DNA from: JBBILG01 sp037445085
GTDB taxonomy: Bacteria > Pseudomonadota > Gammaproteobacteria > Burkholderiales > Methylophilaceae
Direction of reading: 5' to 3'
Length of the DNA stretch: 42,727 nucleotides
NCBI GenBank assembly: GCA_037445085.1
Contig: JBBILG010000005.1
Span: 1 to 42,727, forward strand
Within the stretch, counting starts at the first letter, position 1; each line of letters starts with the position of its first letter. Below, piece by piece: positions 1-8,666 of this stretch. Made by a program: the position numbers and the translations under genes. The notes beneath the pieces were generated by a model. It was not told the origin of the DNA, did no database searches, and saw only the letters and a list, made by a program, of their open reading frames with translations.

Positions 1-835
1 AGGCGAGCGGATAGGCCATCTTGGACCACAGGGCGATCTCGTGGCGTGTGGTCTTCTGCCGGTTCGCCTCCAGATGCCGGATGTAGGAATACAGGTTCCA
101 GGCCGACATCTTTTCCGGCACCACCAGCAGCACGTTGAGCAGTTCCGGACGGATCACCGACTGCCAGTTGGCTTGGTCGAAGGTCTGCGAGCGCACCCGC
201 CCTTCCTCGAAGCTGGTCTGGGTGACATCCTTCAGCCGCCAGTAGCCGTCGGCGTAGCTTGCCTCCCGGGCGTTGCTGATGGTGCGCAGGCGGAATTCGG
301 GATCAAACTCGTAGACATGCACGTTGAGCAGGCGCGCATCGGGCAGCACGTCCTTGATGTTGATGAAGCTGTTGCCGTCCTTCACCCAGAAGCCGGAGCG
401 GAAATCCTGCGCCACCACCGAATCGGTGGCCTGGATGCGGATGCGCTGCGCGGTCTTCTCGCTGATCGGGGTGATGGTTTCGCCGACGATGAAGGTGGCC
501 ACCGCGAACAGGATGCCAACGCGCAGCATCACCCAGCCCAGGCCGAGCATGGAAATGCCGCTCACGCGCAGCACCACCAGCTCGGAATGGCGCGAAAGCC
601 GGGCCAGGGCATACAGCGCACCGATCAGCACCGCCACCGGCACCACTTCGTAGACGTGGCCCGGCACGCTGAGCAGCACGAACAGCAGCGCCACCCCCAG
701 GCCGTAGCGGCCCTTGCCGATATTGTCCAGTTCCTGCAGGAGGTCGAAGAAGGAAAACATCGCCAGCAGGGCGAAGGTGATCAGCAGTATGCTGGAGACC
801 AGCTCCCGCGACAGGTAACGGCGGAGTATCGTCAT
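1..835 (-). CDS. lptG: LptG, lipopolysaccharide export permease (3' end off the window)
   Basis: This is an inner-membrane permease of the LptB2FG ABC transporter that extracts LPS and feeds it to the LptC/LptA bridge. The translation opens MTILRRYLSRELVSS, the usual LptG N-terminus, with a membrane segment at about residues 12-33 and more hydrophobic helices before a periplasmic beta-jellyroll-type region (for example GFWVKDGNSFINIKDV). About 278 residues are visible and the C-terminal helices lie beyond base 1. The ATG overlaps the TGA of the upstream lptF in an ATGA, so the pair is probably translationally coupled. Identity rests on family resemblance plus pairing with lptF. Confidence 0.93.
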   Translation of the reverse strand, partial: MTILRRYLSRELVSSILLITFALLAMFSFFDLLQELDNIGKGRYGLGVALLFVLLSVPGHVYEVVPVAVLIGALYALARLSRHSELVVLRVSGISMLGLGWVMLRVGILFAVATFIVGETITPISEKTAQRIRIQATDSVVAQDFRSGFWVKDGNSFINIKDVLPDARLLNVHVYEFDPEFRLRTISNAREASYADGYWRLKDVTQTSFEEGRVRSQTFDQANWQSVIRPELLNVLLVVPEKMSAWNLYSYIRHLEANRQKTTRHEIALWSKMAYPLA

Positions 836-1917
836 GTGCGCTTCAGCCGCGGCAACAGGGGCAGCAGGAACAGCCTGCGGTAGAACAGATAGGCGGCGAG
901 CGCCAGCACCGTGAAATGCACCGGCCACAACCCGACGACCGGACTCAGCCTGCCCTGCCCCACCCATACCTGGGCGACACCGAGCAGGTTGTTGTAGATG
1001 ACATACACCAGCAGCGCCATGATCAGGTTGGCCGAACGCCCGGCGCGCGGATCGACGAAGCTGAGCGGAATGGCCAGCAGGACGAGCAGGAAGGCGACGA
1101 TGGGTTCGGCCAGGCGCGCGTGCAGTTCGGCCTTGTGCCGCGGCGTGTCGCCTTCCAGCAGTTCGGTGATCGGGCGCGACTTGAGCCCCGGCGGACTCGG
1201 CTTGACCTCGGCGGGTTCGACGCGGATGGCATAGCGCTCGAACTGGGTGATGGAAAATTCCGGCGTGTCGCGCACGCCTTCATAGCGGCGGCCGTTTTCC
1301 ATCACCAGGAAATGGTCGCCGTTTTCCTCCACCGTGCGGTAGCCCCGCTGCGCAACGATGATGCCCAGCTTCTGGTGCTGGACGGACTGCACGAAGATGT
1401 TCTTGACGGTATGGCCGAGTTCGTCGAAGCTTTCGACAAAAAACACCCGGTCGGCATGCCTGGATTCCTTGAACATCCCCGGCGAAATGGCGGCCAGCTC
1501 GTCGCGCCTTTCCAACTGATCCTTGAACTCCGCGGCCTTGCCGGTGGCCCACGGCGTGACGAACAGGCTGAGCAGGGCGATGATCAGCACCACCGGCATG
1601 GCAAACGCCAGCACAGGCCGCGTCCAGGCTGCCAGACTGAGCCCGGAGCTGAACCAGACCACCATTTCGCTGTCCCGATGCCAGCGCGTCAGAGTCATCA
1701 GCACCGCCAGGAAAATGGTCAGCGACAGCAGCATGGGCAGGTAGCGCAGCAGGGTGAAGCCGAGCAGGGCGTCGATGGCGTCGCTGGCCACGCCGCCGCG
1801 CGCCGCCATGCCCAGAAAGAAGGCCAGGCGCTGCGCCAGCACGATGACGACCAGCACCACCAGAATGGCCAGCGCCGTGGAAAACAGCTCTTGCAGCAGG
1901 GAACGCTTGAAAATCAT
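832..1917 (-). CDS. lptF: LptF, lipopolysaccharide export permease
   Basis: This is the partner permease of LptG in the LPS-extracting LptB2FG transporter (inner membrane). The start is the ATG giving MIFKRSLLQELFSTA, which matches the family N-terminus; the open frame runs about 50 codons further upstream but would overlap the divergent pepA. The product is 361 aa, close to the usual size, with N-terminal helices at about residues 10-30 and 50-110, a periplasmic middle domain (FVESFDELGHTVKNIFVQ), and C-terminal helices beginning near LAEPIVAFLLVLLAIPLSF. It overlaps lptG by 4 bp and is divergent from pepA, as in many proteobacteria. Confidence 0.95.
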   Translation of the reverse strand: MIFKRSLLQELFSTALAILVVLVVIVLAQRLAFFLGMAARGGVASDAIDALLGFTLLRYLPMLLSLTIFLAVLMTLTRWHRDSEMVVWFSSGLSLAAWTRPVLAFAMPVVLIIALLSLFVTPWATGKAAEFKDQLERRDELAAISPGMFKESRHADRVFFVESFDELGHTVKNIFVQSVQHQKLGIIVAQRGYRTVEENGDHFLVMENGRRYEGVRDTPEFSITQFERYAIRVEPAEVKPSPPGLKSRPITELLEGDTPRHKAELHARLAEPIVAFLLVLLAIPLSFVDPRAGRSANLIMALLVYVIYNNLLGVAQVWVGQGRLSPVVGLWPVHFTVLALAAYLFYRRLFLLPLLPRLKRT

Positions 1918-1925
1918 CGGGAACT

Positions 1926-1955
1926 TTGACGAGCAAAGTGAAAAGACCGGATAAT
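1926..1955 (+). promoter_or_regulatory. Candidate sigma-70 promoter of pepA
   Basis: TTGACG (1926-1931) is followed after 18 bp by GATAAT (1950-1955). This would place transcription start near 1962 and leave a leader of about 30 nt before the pepA ATG. The elements sit in the short lptF-pepA divergent intergenic region. Based on consensus match only. Confidence 0.55.
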
Positions 1956-1990
1956 TCGAAAAATGACGAATATCCCTTAAGGACAAGAGC

Positions 1991-3481
1991 ATGGAATTTA
2001 GCATAAAAAACGGCAACCCGGAAAAACAGCGTAACGACTGCGTCATCGTCGGCGTGTTCGAGACGCGCAAGCTGTCGGCCGCGGCAGCGGCCCTCGACCG
2101 CGCCTCGCACGGCTATCTCGCCGGCATCCTGCGCCGCGGCGACCTGGACGGCAAGCTCGGCTCCACCCTGCTGCTGCACAACGTGCCCGGCGCCCTGTGC
2201 GGCCGCGTGCTGCTGGTCGGCCTGGGCCGCGAGCGCGAGTTCCGCGAGGCCGAGTACCGCAAGGCGGTGGCGGCCTCGGTCAAGGCCCTGGACGGCCACG
2301 GCGCCAGCGACGCCGCGAGCTTCCTCGCCGAGCTGCCGGTAAGAAAACGCGACATCGGCTGGAAGGTGGAGCACATGGTGGAAACCACCCTGGACGCCGT
2401 CTACCGCTTCGCCCACCCGCAATGCAAAAAACCGGAAGAGCGCCGCGGCATCCACAGGCTGGTGATCAACGTGCCGCAGCGCGGCGACCTGCGCGCCGGC
2501 GATGCCGCCTTGAAGCGCGGCCTGGCCGTTGCCGCCGGTGTCCGCCTAACCAAGGATCTCGGCAACCTGCCCGGCAACATCTGCACCCCCACCCATCTCG
2601 CCGAACAGGCCGCGGAGCTGGTCCGCCTGTACGACCTCAAGCTGGAGGTGCTGGAGCGCGCCGACATGGAAAAGCTGGGCATGGGTTCCTTGCTCAGCGT
2701 GGCGCGCGGCAGCCGCCAGGCACCCAAGCTCATCGTGCTGCAATACGGCAAGGGTGAAGCCGGCGACAAACCCGTCGCACTGGTCGGCAAGGGCATCACC
2801 TTCGATTCCGGCGGCATCTCCATCAAGCCGGCCAGCGACATGGACGAGATGAAGTACGACATGTGCGGAGCCGCCAGCGTGCTCGGCACCTTCAAGGCAG
2901 TGGCAGAAATGGACCTGCCGGTCAACCTGGTCGGCATCATCCCGGCCTGTGAAAACATGCCGGACGGAGACGCCAGCAAGCCGGGCGACATCGTCACCAG
3001 CCTGTCCGGGCAGACCATCGAGGTGCTCAACACCGACGCCGAAGGCCGTCTCATCCTGTGCGACGCGCTCACCTACGCCGAACGCTTCGAGCCGGCCGTG
3101 GTGGTGGACATCGCCACTCTCACCGGCGCCTGCGTGATCGCCCTCGGCCATCACGCCAGCGGCCTGTTCAGTAATGACGATGGCCTGGCGAAGGAACTGC
3201 TGGAGGCAGGCGAGGAAGCGCAGGACCGTGCCTGGCAATTGCCGCTGTGGGAAGACTACCAGGAACAACTGAAGAGCAATTTTGCCGACATGGCCAACAT
3301 CGGCGGCCGTCCTGCCGGCAGCATCACCGCCGCCTGCTTTCTGTCGCGTTTTACCAGGAAGTTCCAGTGGGCGCATCTGGATATCGCCGGCACCGCGTGG
3401 AAATCGGGCAAGGACAAGGGCGGCACCGGCCGGCCGGTGCCGCTGCTGACCCGCTTCCTGCTGCGGCGCTGCGCGAAATAG
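1991..3481 (+). CDS. pepA: Leucyl aminopeptidase PepA
   Basis: This is a cytosolic M17 metallo-aminopeptidase that removes N-terminal residues, leucine preferred, from peptides; in E. coli PepA also binds DNA in Xer recombination and carAB control. The 496-aa product has the usual length. The catalytic half carries the KGITFDSGG metal/substrate segment (Lys near residue 267) and the family signature NTDAEGRL at residues 347-354. The N-terminal macro-like domain opens MEFSIKNGNPEKQ. The sequence AAGGACAAGAGC before the ATG is a plausible ribosome site. It is followed 10 bp later by holC, the same neighbour as in E. coli. Confidence 0.97.
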   Translation: MEFSIKNGNPEKQRNDCVIVGVFETRKLSAAAAALDRASHGYLAGILRRGDLDGKLGSTLLLHNVPGALCGRVLLVGLGREREFREAEYRKAVAASVKALDGHGASDAASFLAELPVRKRDIGWKVEHMVETTLDAVYRFAHPQCKKPEERRGIHRLVINVPQRGDLRAGDAALKRGLAVAAGVRLTKDLGNLPGNICTPTHLAEQAAELVRLYDLKLEVLERADMEKLGMGSLLSVARGSRQAPKLIVLQYGKGEAGDKPVALVGKGITFDSGGISIKPASDMDEMKYDMCGAASVLGTFKAVAEMDLPVNLVGIIPACENMPDGDASKPGDIVTSLSGQTIEVLNTDAEGRLILCDALTYAERFEPAVVVDIATLTGACVIALGHHASGLFSNDDGLAKELLEAGEEAQDRAWQLPLWEDYQEQLKSNFADMANIGGRPAGSITAACFLSRFTRKFQWAHLDIAGTAWKSGKDKGGTGRPVPLLTRFLLRRCAK

Positions 3482-3491
3482 CGCCCGGGCG

Positions 3492-3914
3492 ATGACCCGC
3501 ATCGACTTCTATTTCAATGTCGCCGACAAGTTCCGTGAAATCGCGGAACTGGCGGAAATCGCCCTGGCGCGGCAGCGCCGTCTGTTCGTCTACATTGCCG
3601 ACGACGATGCCGCCGCACGCCTCGAACTGGCATTGTGGACGCACCGGCCGACCAGCTTCCTGCCCCACTGCCGCGACGGTCACGCTCTGGCCGCGGAAAC
3701 CCCCATCGTGCTCGGCTGGGCCCCGCCGGCACCCGGCCACGGCGACGTCCTCGTCAACCTCACGATGGAACAGCCCGCCTTTTTCAGCCGCTTCCGCGGT
3801 CTGGTCGAGCTGGTCGGGACGGCGGAGGACGACCGCGTGCTGGCGCGCGAACGCTATCGCTACTACCGTGACCGCGGCTACGAGATCCGCGATCATGACC
3901 GGGCGCAAGGCTGA
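3492..3914 (+). CDS. holC: DNA polymerase III chi subunit HolC
   Basis: HolC is the chi accessory subunit of the clamp-loader complex; it binds SSB and links the replicase to SSB-coated lagging-strand DNA. The 140-aa product starts MTRIDFYFNVADKF and keeps the family pattern: an early FY..V.....LA element, the LWT..P.SFLPH segment, the APP.PGHGDVLVNL segment, and a late FFSRF...VELVG....D...AR.RYR.YRDRGYE helix. Length and synteny after pepA agree. It ends 2 bp before the next gene, so the three plus-strand genes form one unit. Confidence 0.93.
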   Translation: MTRIDFYFNVADKFREIAELAEIALARQRRLFVYIADDDAAARLELALWTHRPTSFLPHCRDGHALAAETPIVLGWAPPAPGHGDVLVNLTMEQPAFFSRFRGLVELVGTAEDDRVLARERYRYYRDRGYEIRDHDRAQG

Positions 3915-3916
3915 AC

Positions 3917-4366
3917 ATGGCGCAAGACGCATCCGGGGACAACCGGCACTTCGAGGAGGTGCTGCACCGGCTGGATGCGCTGATGAAACGCAACCAGGCC
4001 GGCGGCGCGGCGGCGGACGACATCATGACCGACCCGCCCGCCTTCGTCATCCTACCGCCGCCCGCCGAATCCTGGGCGGACGACGTGGCGGCAGCGCCCC
4101 CCGCCGCAGACGGGGAGGAAGACATCCCGCTGCTCACCGAAGTCTATCCGGAAGAACTGCCGCCGCCCACTCCCGCAGACGGCTCCCCCACCGCTTCGCA
4201 AGACACGCTGCAGGCTCTGCTGCCGCCGCTGCTGGAGGCACTGGATCATGCCATCAGGGAAGAAACGGCTCGCCTGCGCGAGGCACTCGCGGCACGCCTG
4301 AAACAGCAACTGGCCGACCTGCTGCAGGAGTTGCCGGTCGGCCGGCAACCCCCTGACCGGCGCTAG
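3917..4366 (+). CDS. Hypothetical protein downstream of holC
   Basis: I do not recognise a characterised family in this 149-aa acidic protein. A short amphipathic N-terminal helix (FEEVLHRLDALMKRNQ) leads into a Pro/Ala/Asp/Glu-rich, probably disordered middle (about residues 40-95). A C-terminal helical stretch (EETARLREALAARLKQQ) could form a coiled coil. There is no signal peptide or membrane segment. It begins 2 bp after holC and is probably co-transcribed with pepA-holC. Small proteins of this layout sit between holC and valS in other betaproteobacteria (from memory), but valS does not follow here; a convergent methyltransferase gene does, 3 bp away. Confidence 0.75.
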   Translation: MAQDASGDNRHFEEVLHRLDALMKRNQAGGAAADDIMTDPPAFVILPPPAESWADDVAAAPPAADGEEDIPLLTEVYPEELPPPTPADGSPTASQDTLQALLPPLLEALDHAIREETARLREALAARLKQQLADLLQELPVGRQPPDRR

Positions 4367-4369
4367 CTC

Positions 4370-5623
4370 TCACGCCCGCACCATCACCGCGGCAAAGAAA
4401 CCATCGGTGCCATGCCGGTGCGGCAGCAGCCGCAGACAGGGGCCGGTATCGAGGTTGATCCTGTGCTGGGCAAGGATATCGGCGGCGTTGACGAGACAAA
4501 ATTCCGGATGAGCAGCAAGGAACTGCTCGACGATGACCTGGTTTTCCTCCTGCAGCAGGCTGCAGGTGGCGTAGACCAGCCGCCCGCCGGGCTTCACCAG
4601 ACGCGCCGCGGCTTCGAGGATGGCGGCCTGCCTGACGGTCAGTTCGACGATGTCCTGCGCGCTCTGGCGCCATTTCAGGTCGGGATTGCGGCGCAGGGTG
4701 CCAAGGCCGCTGCAAGGCACATCCACCAGCACGCGGTCGAATTTCTGCACGAGGCGCTTGAGCTTCTGGTCACGCTCGCCGGCGATGCGCTGGGGGTGGA
4801 CGTTGGACAGCCCGGAGCGTGCCAGGCGCGGCTTGAGGTTGGCCAGCCGCTTCTCCGCCACGTCGAAGGCATAGAGGCGGCCGCTGTTGGCCATCAGCGC
4901 CCCCAGCGCCAGCGTCTTGCCGCCGGCGCCGGCACAGAAATCCGCCACCATTTCGCCGCGACGCGGTGCCACCAGCAACGCCAGCAGCTGGCTGCCTTCG
5001 TCCTGCACCTCGACCACGCCCTTCTGAAACAGCACATGCCTGTTGATCGCGATTTTTTCCTGGAGGCGGATGCCGTCCGGCGAATAGGGCGTCGGCGCCG
5101 CGGCAATGCCCTCCCTGGCGAACAGCGCCAGCACCGCCTCACGGCTGTCCCTGAGGCGGTTCACCCGCAAATCCAGCGGCGCCGCCTGGTGCATGGCGCG
5201 CGCCAGCGCCAGCGCCTCCGTCTCGCCGTATTGCTGCGCCAGCCTCTCCCACAGCCAGTCCGGCAAATCGGCCTGGATGGCGGGCGGCAGGTTGTCGGTG
5301 GCGCAGGCCTTGATGGCCTGCGCCCATTCCGCCTGCTGCCGGTTGAGCAACGGCATCAGCTCGCGCAGGCTGATGCCCTGCAGCCGCAACAGCGCGGCCA
5401 GCAGCAGGCGCCGCGCATCCGTGCCGGCGGCGAGATGCTCCAGCAGGCGGCGGCGGCGCAGCACCTGGTACACGGCTTCCGCGACGAAGGCGCGGTCACG
5501 CGCGCCCAGCTTGGGGTTCTCGCGGAAGTAAGCGCTCAGTTTCGCGTCCGCCGGGCCGTTCGGCGCCAGCACCGAGGCTAGCGCCATCGCCGTCTGGCGC
5601 AGCAGGGGTTCGCTCAGCGTCAT
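4370..5623 (-). CDS. RsmB/NOP-family RNA (cytosine-5) methyltransferase
   Basis: This is an S-adenosylmethionine-dependent m5C RNA methyltransferase, most likely acting on 16S rRNA. The 417-aa protein has an N-terminal helical NusB-like region (about 1-150) and a Rossmann methyltransferase domain. Visible motifs are FCAGAGGKT (SAM binding), DVPCSGLGT with motif-IV Cys, and YATCSLLQEEN with the motif-VI catalytic Cys. It could be RsmB itself or a second paralogue common in betaproteobacteria. The classical rsmB neighbours (fmt, def) are absent, so I leave the symbol blank. It starts 31 bp after the DUF3108 gene on the same strand. Confidence 0.88.
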   Translation of the reverse strand: MTLSEPLLRQTAMALASVLAPNGPADAKLSAYFRENPKLGARDRAFVAEAVYQVLRRRRLLEHLAAGTDARRLLLAALLRLQGISLRELMPLLNRQQAEWAQAIKACATDNLPPAIQADLPDWLWERLAQQYGETEALALARAMHQAAPLDLRVNRLRDSREAVLALFAREGIAAAPTPYSPDGIRLQEKIAINRHVLFQKGVVEVQDEGSQLLALLVAPRRGEMVADFCAGAGGKTLALGALMANSGRLYAFDVAEKRLANLKPRLARSGLSNVHPQRIAGERDQKLKRLVQKFDRVLVDVPCSGLGTLRRNPDLKWRQSAQDIVELTVRQAAILEAAARLVKPGGRLVYATCSLLQEENQVIVEQFLAAHPEFCLVNAADILAQHRINLDTGPCLRLLPHRHGTDGFFAAVMVRA

Positions 5624-5654
5624 GGTTCGAGATACGGCATGGGACGGGGCCCGG

Positions 5655-6332
5655 TCATTTCACCCGAAAGCCGGTCAGCGTCTGCTCGATCACGGTGCCG
5701 TTCTCGTCCCTCATGAGAATGCGCACGGGAATGTGATGCTGCTGGCTGCCCAGCCAGAATTCCTTGCTGTCCTCGTCGGCCGCGGCCTCCGTCAGGTGCA
5801 CGGTGCGGTACTTGCCGGCGGGGGTTTCCACCTGCACGTCACGCCCGCTGACGAGATAGCGGTATTCGCGCAGGCGGCGGCCGGTGGTCACCGGCAGTAC
5901 CACTGTCTCGCCGCGCGGCGGCTGGAACATGAACTGGTAGGCGTAGCTGAGCACGTCCTGGGTGCCCGGTTGCAGCGGTTCGGTCCTGGTTTTGCCCTTG
6001 TATTGCATGGTCAGTGTGCCGGCCTGCCAGTCGAAGTCGGCCCTAACCGTGCGGCCGCCGCCCTGGGTCTGCTGGAATTGCAACGGGCGCAGACCCTGCG
6101 CAGTCACCTCCCCGCTGCTTTTCAGCACCCGCTTGCCAAGCAGCGCGTAGGCGCCGATGCCTTCGGTCACGCTCTCGATCTGGTAGCGGCCACCCTGCTG
6201 GCGGAAGGTCTCGGTCACGGTGGCGAACGGCTGGCCCTTGCGGGCGGCCTGATAGACCACGGTGACCTGTTGCGGCGCAGCCTGGGCCAGTGCCGCGCTC
6301 CACAGGAAAATCCAGGCGACGAGTTTCAGCAT
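5655..6332 (-). CDS. DUF3108 family periplasmic protein
   Basis: This is a secreted protein of 225 aa with unknown function. The start is the ATG giving MLKLVAWIFLWSAALAQA, a clean Sec signal peptide with likely cleavage after AQA; GGAGG lies 6 bp upstream, which is why I prefer it over the longer frame. The mature part is beta-rich (YQAARKGQPFATVTETF, YRYLVSGRDVQVETPAGKY, FWLGSQQHHIPVRI) and matches my memory of DUF3108, often found beside purN in betaproteobacteria. It lies 66 bp after purM and 31 bp before the RNA methyltransferase gene, all on one strand. Confidence 0.85.
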   Translation of the reverse strand: MLKLVAWIFLWSAALAQAAPQQVTVVYQAARKGQPFATVTETFRQQGGRYQIESVTEGIGAYALLGKRVLKSSGEVTAQGLRPLQFQQTQGGGRTVRADFDWQAGTLTMQYKGKTRTEPLQPGTQDVLSYAYQFMFQPPRGETVVLPVTTGRRLREYRYLVSGRDVQVETPAGKYRTVHLTEAAADEDSKEFWLGSQQHHIPVRILMRDENGTVIEQTLTGFRVK

Positions 6333-6398
6333 GTGCAACCTCCATTGCCGGGTTGACAGTCCGTTAACGCGCGAGATCATGGCTGGTTGGCGAGGGAC

Positions 6399-7448
6399 CT
6401 ACACCACCAGCGTCTGCGCCTCGCCCGCGGCGCGGCGGCGAATGCCGCCGATGCACCACACCCGCTCGCCCTGCGCCTGCAACAGGGTGCTAGCGCGTTC
6501 TGCGTCGTCGGCGCTGACGATCACCGCCATGCCGATGCCGCAATTGAAGGTGCGCAGCATCTCGGCATCGGCAATGTTGCCCTGCTGTTGCAGCCAGCCG
6601 AACAGCGGCGGCATCCGCCAGCTGTCGCGATAAAGCTCGGCGGCAAAATCTTCCTGCAGCACGCGCGGAATGTTCCCGGTGAGGCCGCCGCCGGTGATGT
6701 GCGCCATGCCCTTCACCCTGACCTGCTGCATGAGTGCGAGCAGCGGCCTGACGTAGATGCGGGTCGGCGCCATCACCACGTCGCGGAATGGCCGGCCGTG
6801 AAAATCGCCGTCCATGGCGATGCCGGACCGCTCGATCAGCTTGCGGATCAGGGAATAGCCGTTGGAATGCGCGCCGCTGGAAGCCAGGCCCAGCACCACG
6901 TCACCCTCGGCGATGGCGGAGCCGTCGATGATGGCGTCCTTCTCCACTACTCCCACCGCGAAACCGGCCAGATCGTATTCGCCGGGCGGGTACATACCCG
7001 GCATTTCCGCCGTCTCGCCGCCCACCAGGGCGCAGCCGGCCTGTTCGCAACCCGTCGCGATGCCCCGGATCACCTGCGCGGCGGTGGCGACTTCCAGCTT
7101 GCCGCAGGCGAAATAGTCGAGGAAGAACAGCGGCTCGGCCCCCTGCACCAGGATATCGTTGACGCTCATCGCCACCAGGTCGATGCCGACCGTGTCGTGC
7201 CCGTCGAGCTGGAAGGCGAGCTTGAGCTTGGTGCCGACGCCGTCGGTGCCGGACACCAGCACCGGGCTCTTGTACTTCTTCGGCACCTCGAACAGCGAAC
7301 CGAAACCGCCGATGCCGGCCAGCACTTCCGGACGCAGGGTGCGCTTCGCATACGGCTTGATGTTTTCCACCAGGGCGTCCCCGGCGTCGATGTCCACCCC
7401 GGCGTCACGGTAGCTGATGGAAGACTTGGCGGAATCGGTCGGATTCAA
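6399..7448 (-). CDS. purM: Phosphoribosylformylglycinamidine cyclo-ligase (AIR synthase) PurM
   Basis: PurM catalyses the ATP-dependent ring closure of FGAM to AIR, the fifth step of purine synthesis. The protein has the ISYRDAGVDIDAGDALVE opening, the VSGTDGVGTKL nucleotide loop, GIDLVAMSVNDI, and GGETAEMPGMY. There is no ATG; I chose the TTG giving (M)NPTDSAKSSISYRDAG, preceded by GAGAA and matching family N-termini (349 aa). An upstream TTG at 7484 would add 12 residues. The usual downstream purN is missing. The gene is divergent from the PerM-type transporter, a conserved arrangement. Confidence 0.95.
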   Translation of the reverse strand: MNPTDSAKSSISYRDAGVDIDAGDALVENIKPYAKRTLRPEVLAGIGGFGSLFEVPKKYKSPVLVSGTDGVGTKLKLAFQLDGHDTVGIDLVAMSVNDILVQGAEPLFFLDYFACGKLEVATAAQVIRGIATGCEQAGCALVGGETAEMPGMYPPGEYDLAGFAVGVVEKDAIIDGSAIAEGDVVLGLASSGAHSNGYSLIRKLIERSGIAMDGDFHGRPFRDVVMAPTRIYVRPLLALMQQVRVKGMAHITGGGLTGNIPRVLQEDFAAELYRDSWRMPPLFGWLQQQGNIADAEMLRTFNCGIGMAVIVSADDAERASTLLQAQGERVWCIGGIRRRAAGEAQTLVV

Positions 7449-7508
7449 GTTGAGTTCTCGCTTTCCACAGGCTAAATTACGCAATTTGCAGGCGTGATTT
7501 TAACCGAA

Positions 7509-8570
7509 ATGACCATCGAACGAGAAAATGCCGTGCCTTACGCCGGGCTGCTGGCAATCGCCGCCTCCGCCCTGCTGCTGTTCCTGTTGCAGGACGTGCT
7601 GGCGCCGTTTCTGACCGCCGCCATTCTCGCCTACATCTGCAGTCCGCTGGTCGACCGCCTGACGCGCTGCCGGCTGGGCCGCACCTCGGCCACCATCCTG
7701 GTCTTCCTGCTGCTGCTGGGTGCGTTCGCCTTGCTGCTGCTCATCATCGTGCCGCTGCTGCACAAGGAGATCCTGCTGCTGGCAGACCGTCTGCCCGCCT
7801 ATCTCGATGCCGTGCGCGGCAGGCTGGAGCCCTGGCTGCTGCAACACTTCGGCATCACCCTGGCCTTCGACATGGCGGAAATCCAGACCATGCTGGGCGC
7901 GCACTGGCAAACCGCCGGCAGCCTGGTCGGCCAAACGCTGAAGGCGGTGGGCAGTCACGGCGCGGCGCTGGCCGGCTGGCTGGCTGGCCTGCTGCTGATC
8001 CCCGTGGTGCTGTTCTACCTGTTGCGCGACTGGCCGGAACTGGTACGGCGCGCGGGAGAACTGGTGCCGCGGCGCTGGCATGACAAGGTCGCCACCCTCG
8101 CCCGGGAAATCGACCGGGTGCTGGCCGAGTTCCTGCGCGGCCAACTCTCGGTGATGCTGCTGATGAGCGCATTCTACGCCTGCGGCCTGTGGCTGGCCGG
8201 GCTGGAACTGGCGCTGCCGATCGGACTCATCGCCGGCCTGCTCAGCTTCGTGCCTTACCTGGGCGTCACGCTCGGCCTGCTGCTGGCGATTCTGGCGGCC
8301 CTCCTGCAGTTCGCCAGCCTGACCGCCCTGCTGCCGGTGCTGCTGGTATTCGGCCTCGGCCAAGTGGTGGAAAGCCTGCTGCTCACGCCGTGGCTGGTGG
8401 GCGACCGCGTGGGCCTGCACCCGGTCGCCGTCATCTTCGCGCTGCTCGCCGGCGGCCATCTGTTCGGCTTCGCCGGCGTGCTGCTGGCGCTGCCGGTCGG
8501 CGCCGCCATCGCCGTTGGCCTGCGCCACGCCAGACAAGCCTATCTCGCCAGCGACAGTTATCTGCAATAA
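7509..8570 (+). CDS. AI-2E/PerM-family membrane transporter
   Basis: This is a polytopic inner-membrane protein of the AI-2E transporter (PerM/YdiK/TqsA) family. The true substrate of this branch is unknown. About 353 aa with the family layout: two N-terminal helices (YAGLLAIAASALLLFLLQDV), a third (ATILVFLLLLGAFALLLLIIVPLL), a soluble middle region, then a cluster of C-terminal helices including GLIAGLLSFVPYLGVTLG, the typical FVPY.G motif, and LVGDRVGLHPVAVIFALLAGG. I use the ATG at 7509; a GTG at 7494 is possible. The purM (divergent)-perM-hda order is widely conserved in beta- and gammaproteobacteria. Confidence 0.9.
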   Translation: MTIERENAVPYAGLLAIAASALLLFLLQDVLAPFLTAAILAYICSPLVDRLTRCRLGRTSATILVFLLLLGAFALLLLIIVPLLHKEILLLADRLPAYLDAVRGRLEPWLLQHFGITLAFDMAEIQTMLGAHWQTAGSLVGQTLKAVGSHGAALAGWLAGLLLIPVVLFYLLRDWPELVRRAGELVPRRWHDKVATLAREIDRVLAEFLRGQLSVMLLMSAFYACGLWLAGLELALPIGLIAGLLSFVPYLGVTLGLLLAILAALLQFASLTALLPVLLVFGLGQVVESLLLTPWLVGDRVGLHPVAVIFALLAGGHLFGFAGVLLALPVGAAIAVGLRHARQAYLASDSYLQ

Positions 8571-8666
8571 TCCCATTGCCCAAAAGAGCATGGAGACCGC
8601 GACGGGCGAGCCCAATGAATCCCCCGGAACAGCAGGCGCCCCTTCTCTGCGGTTAAAATCCGCTCC

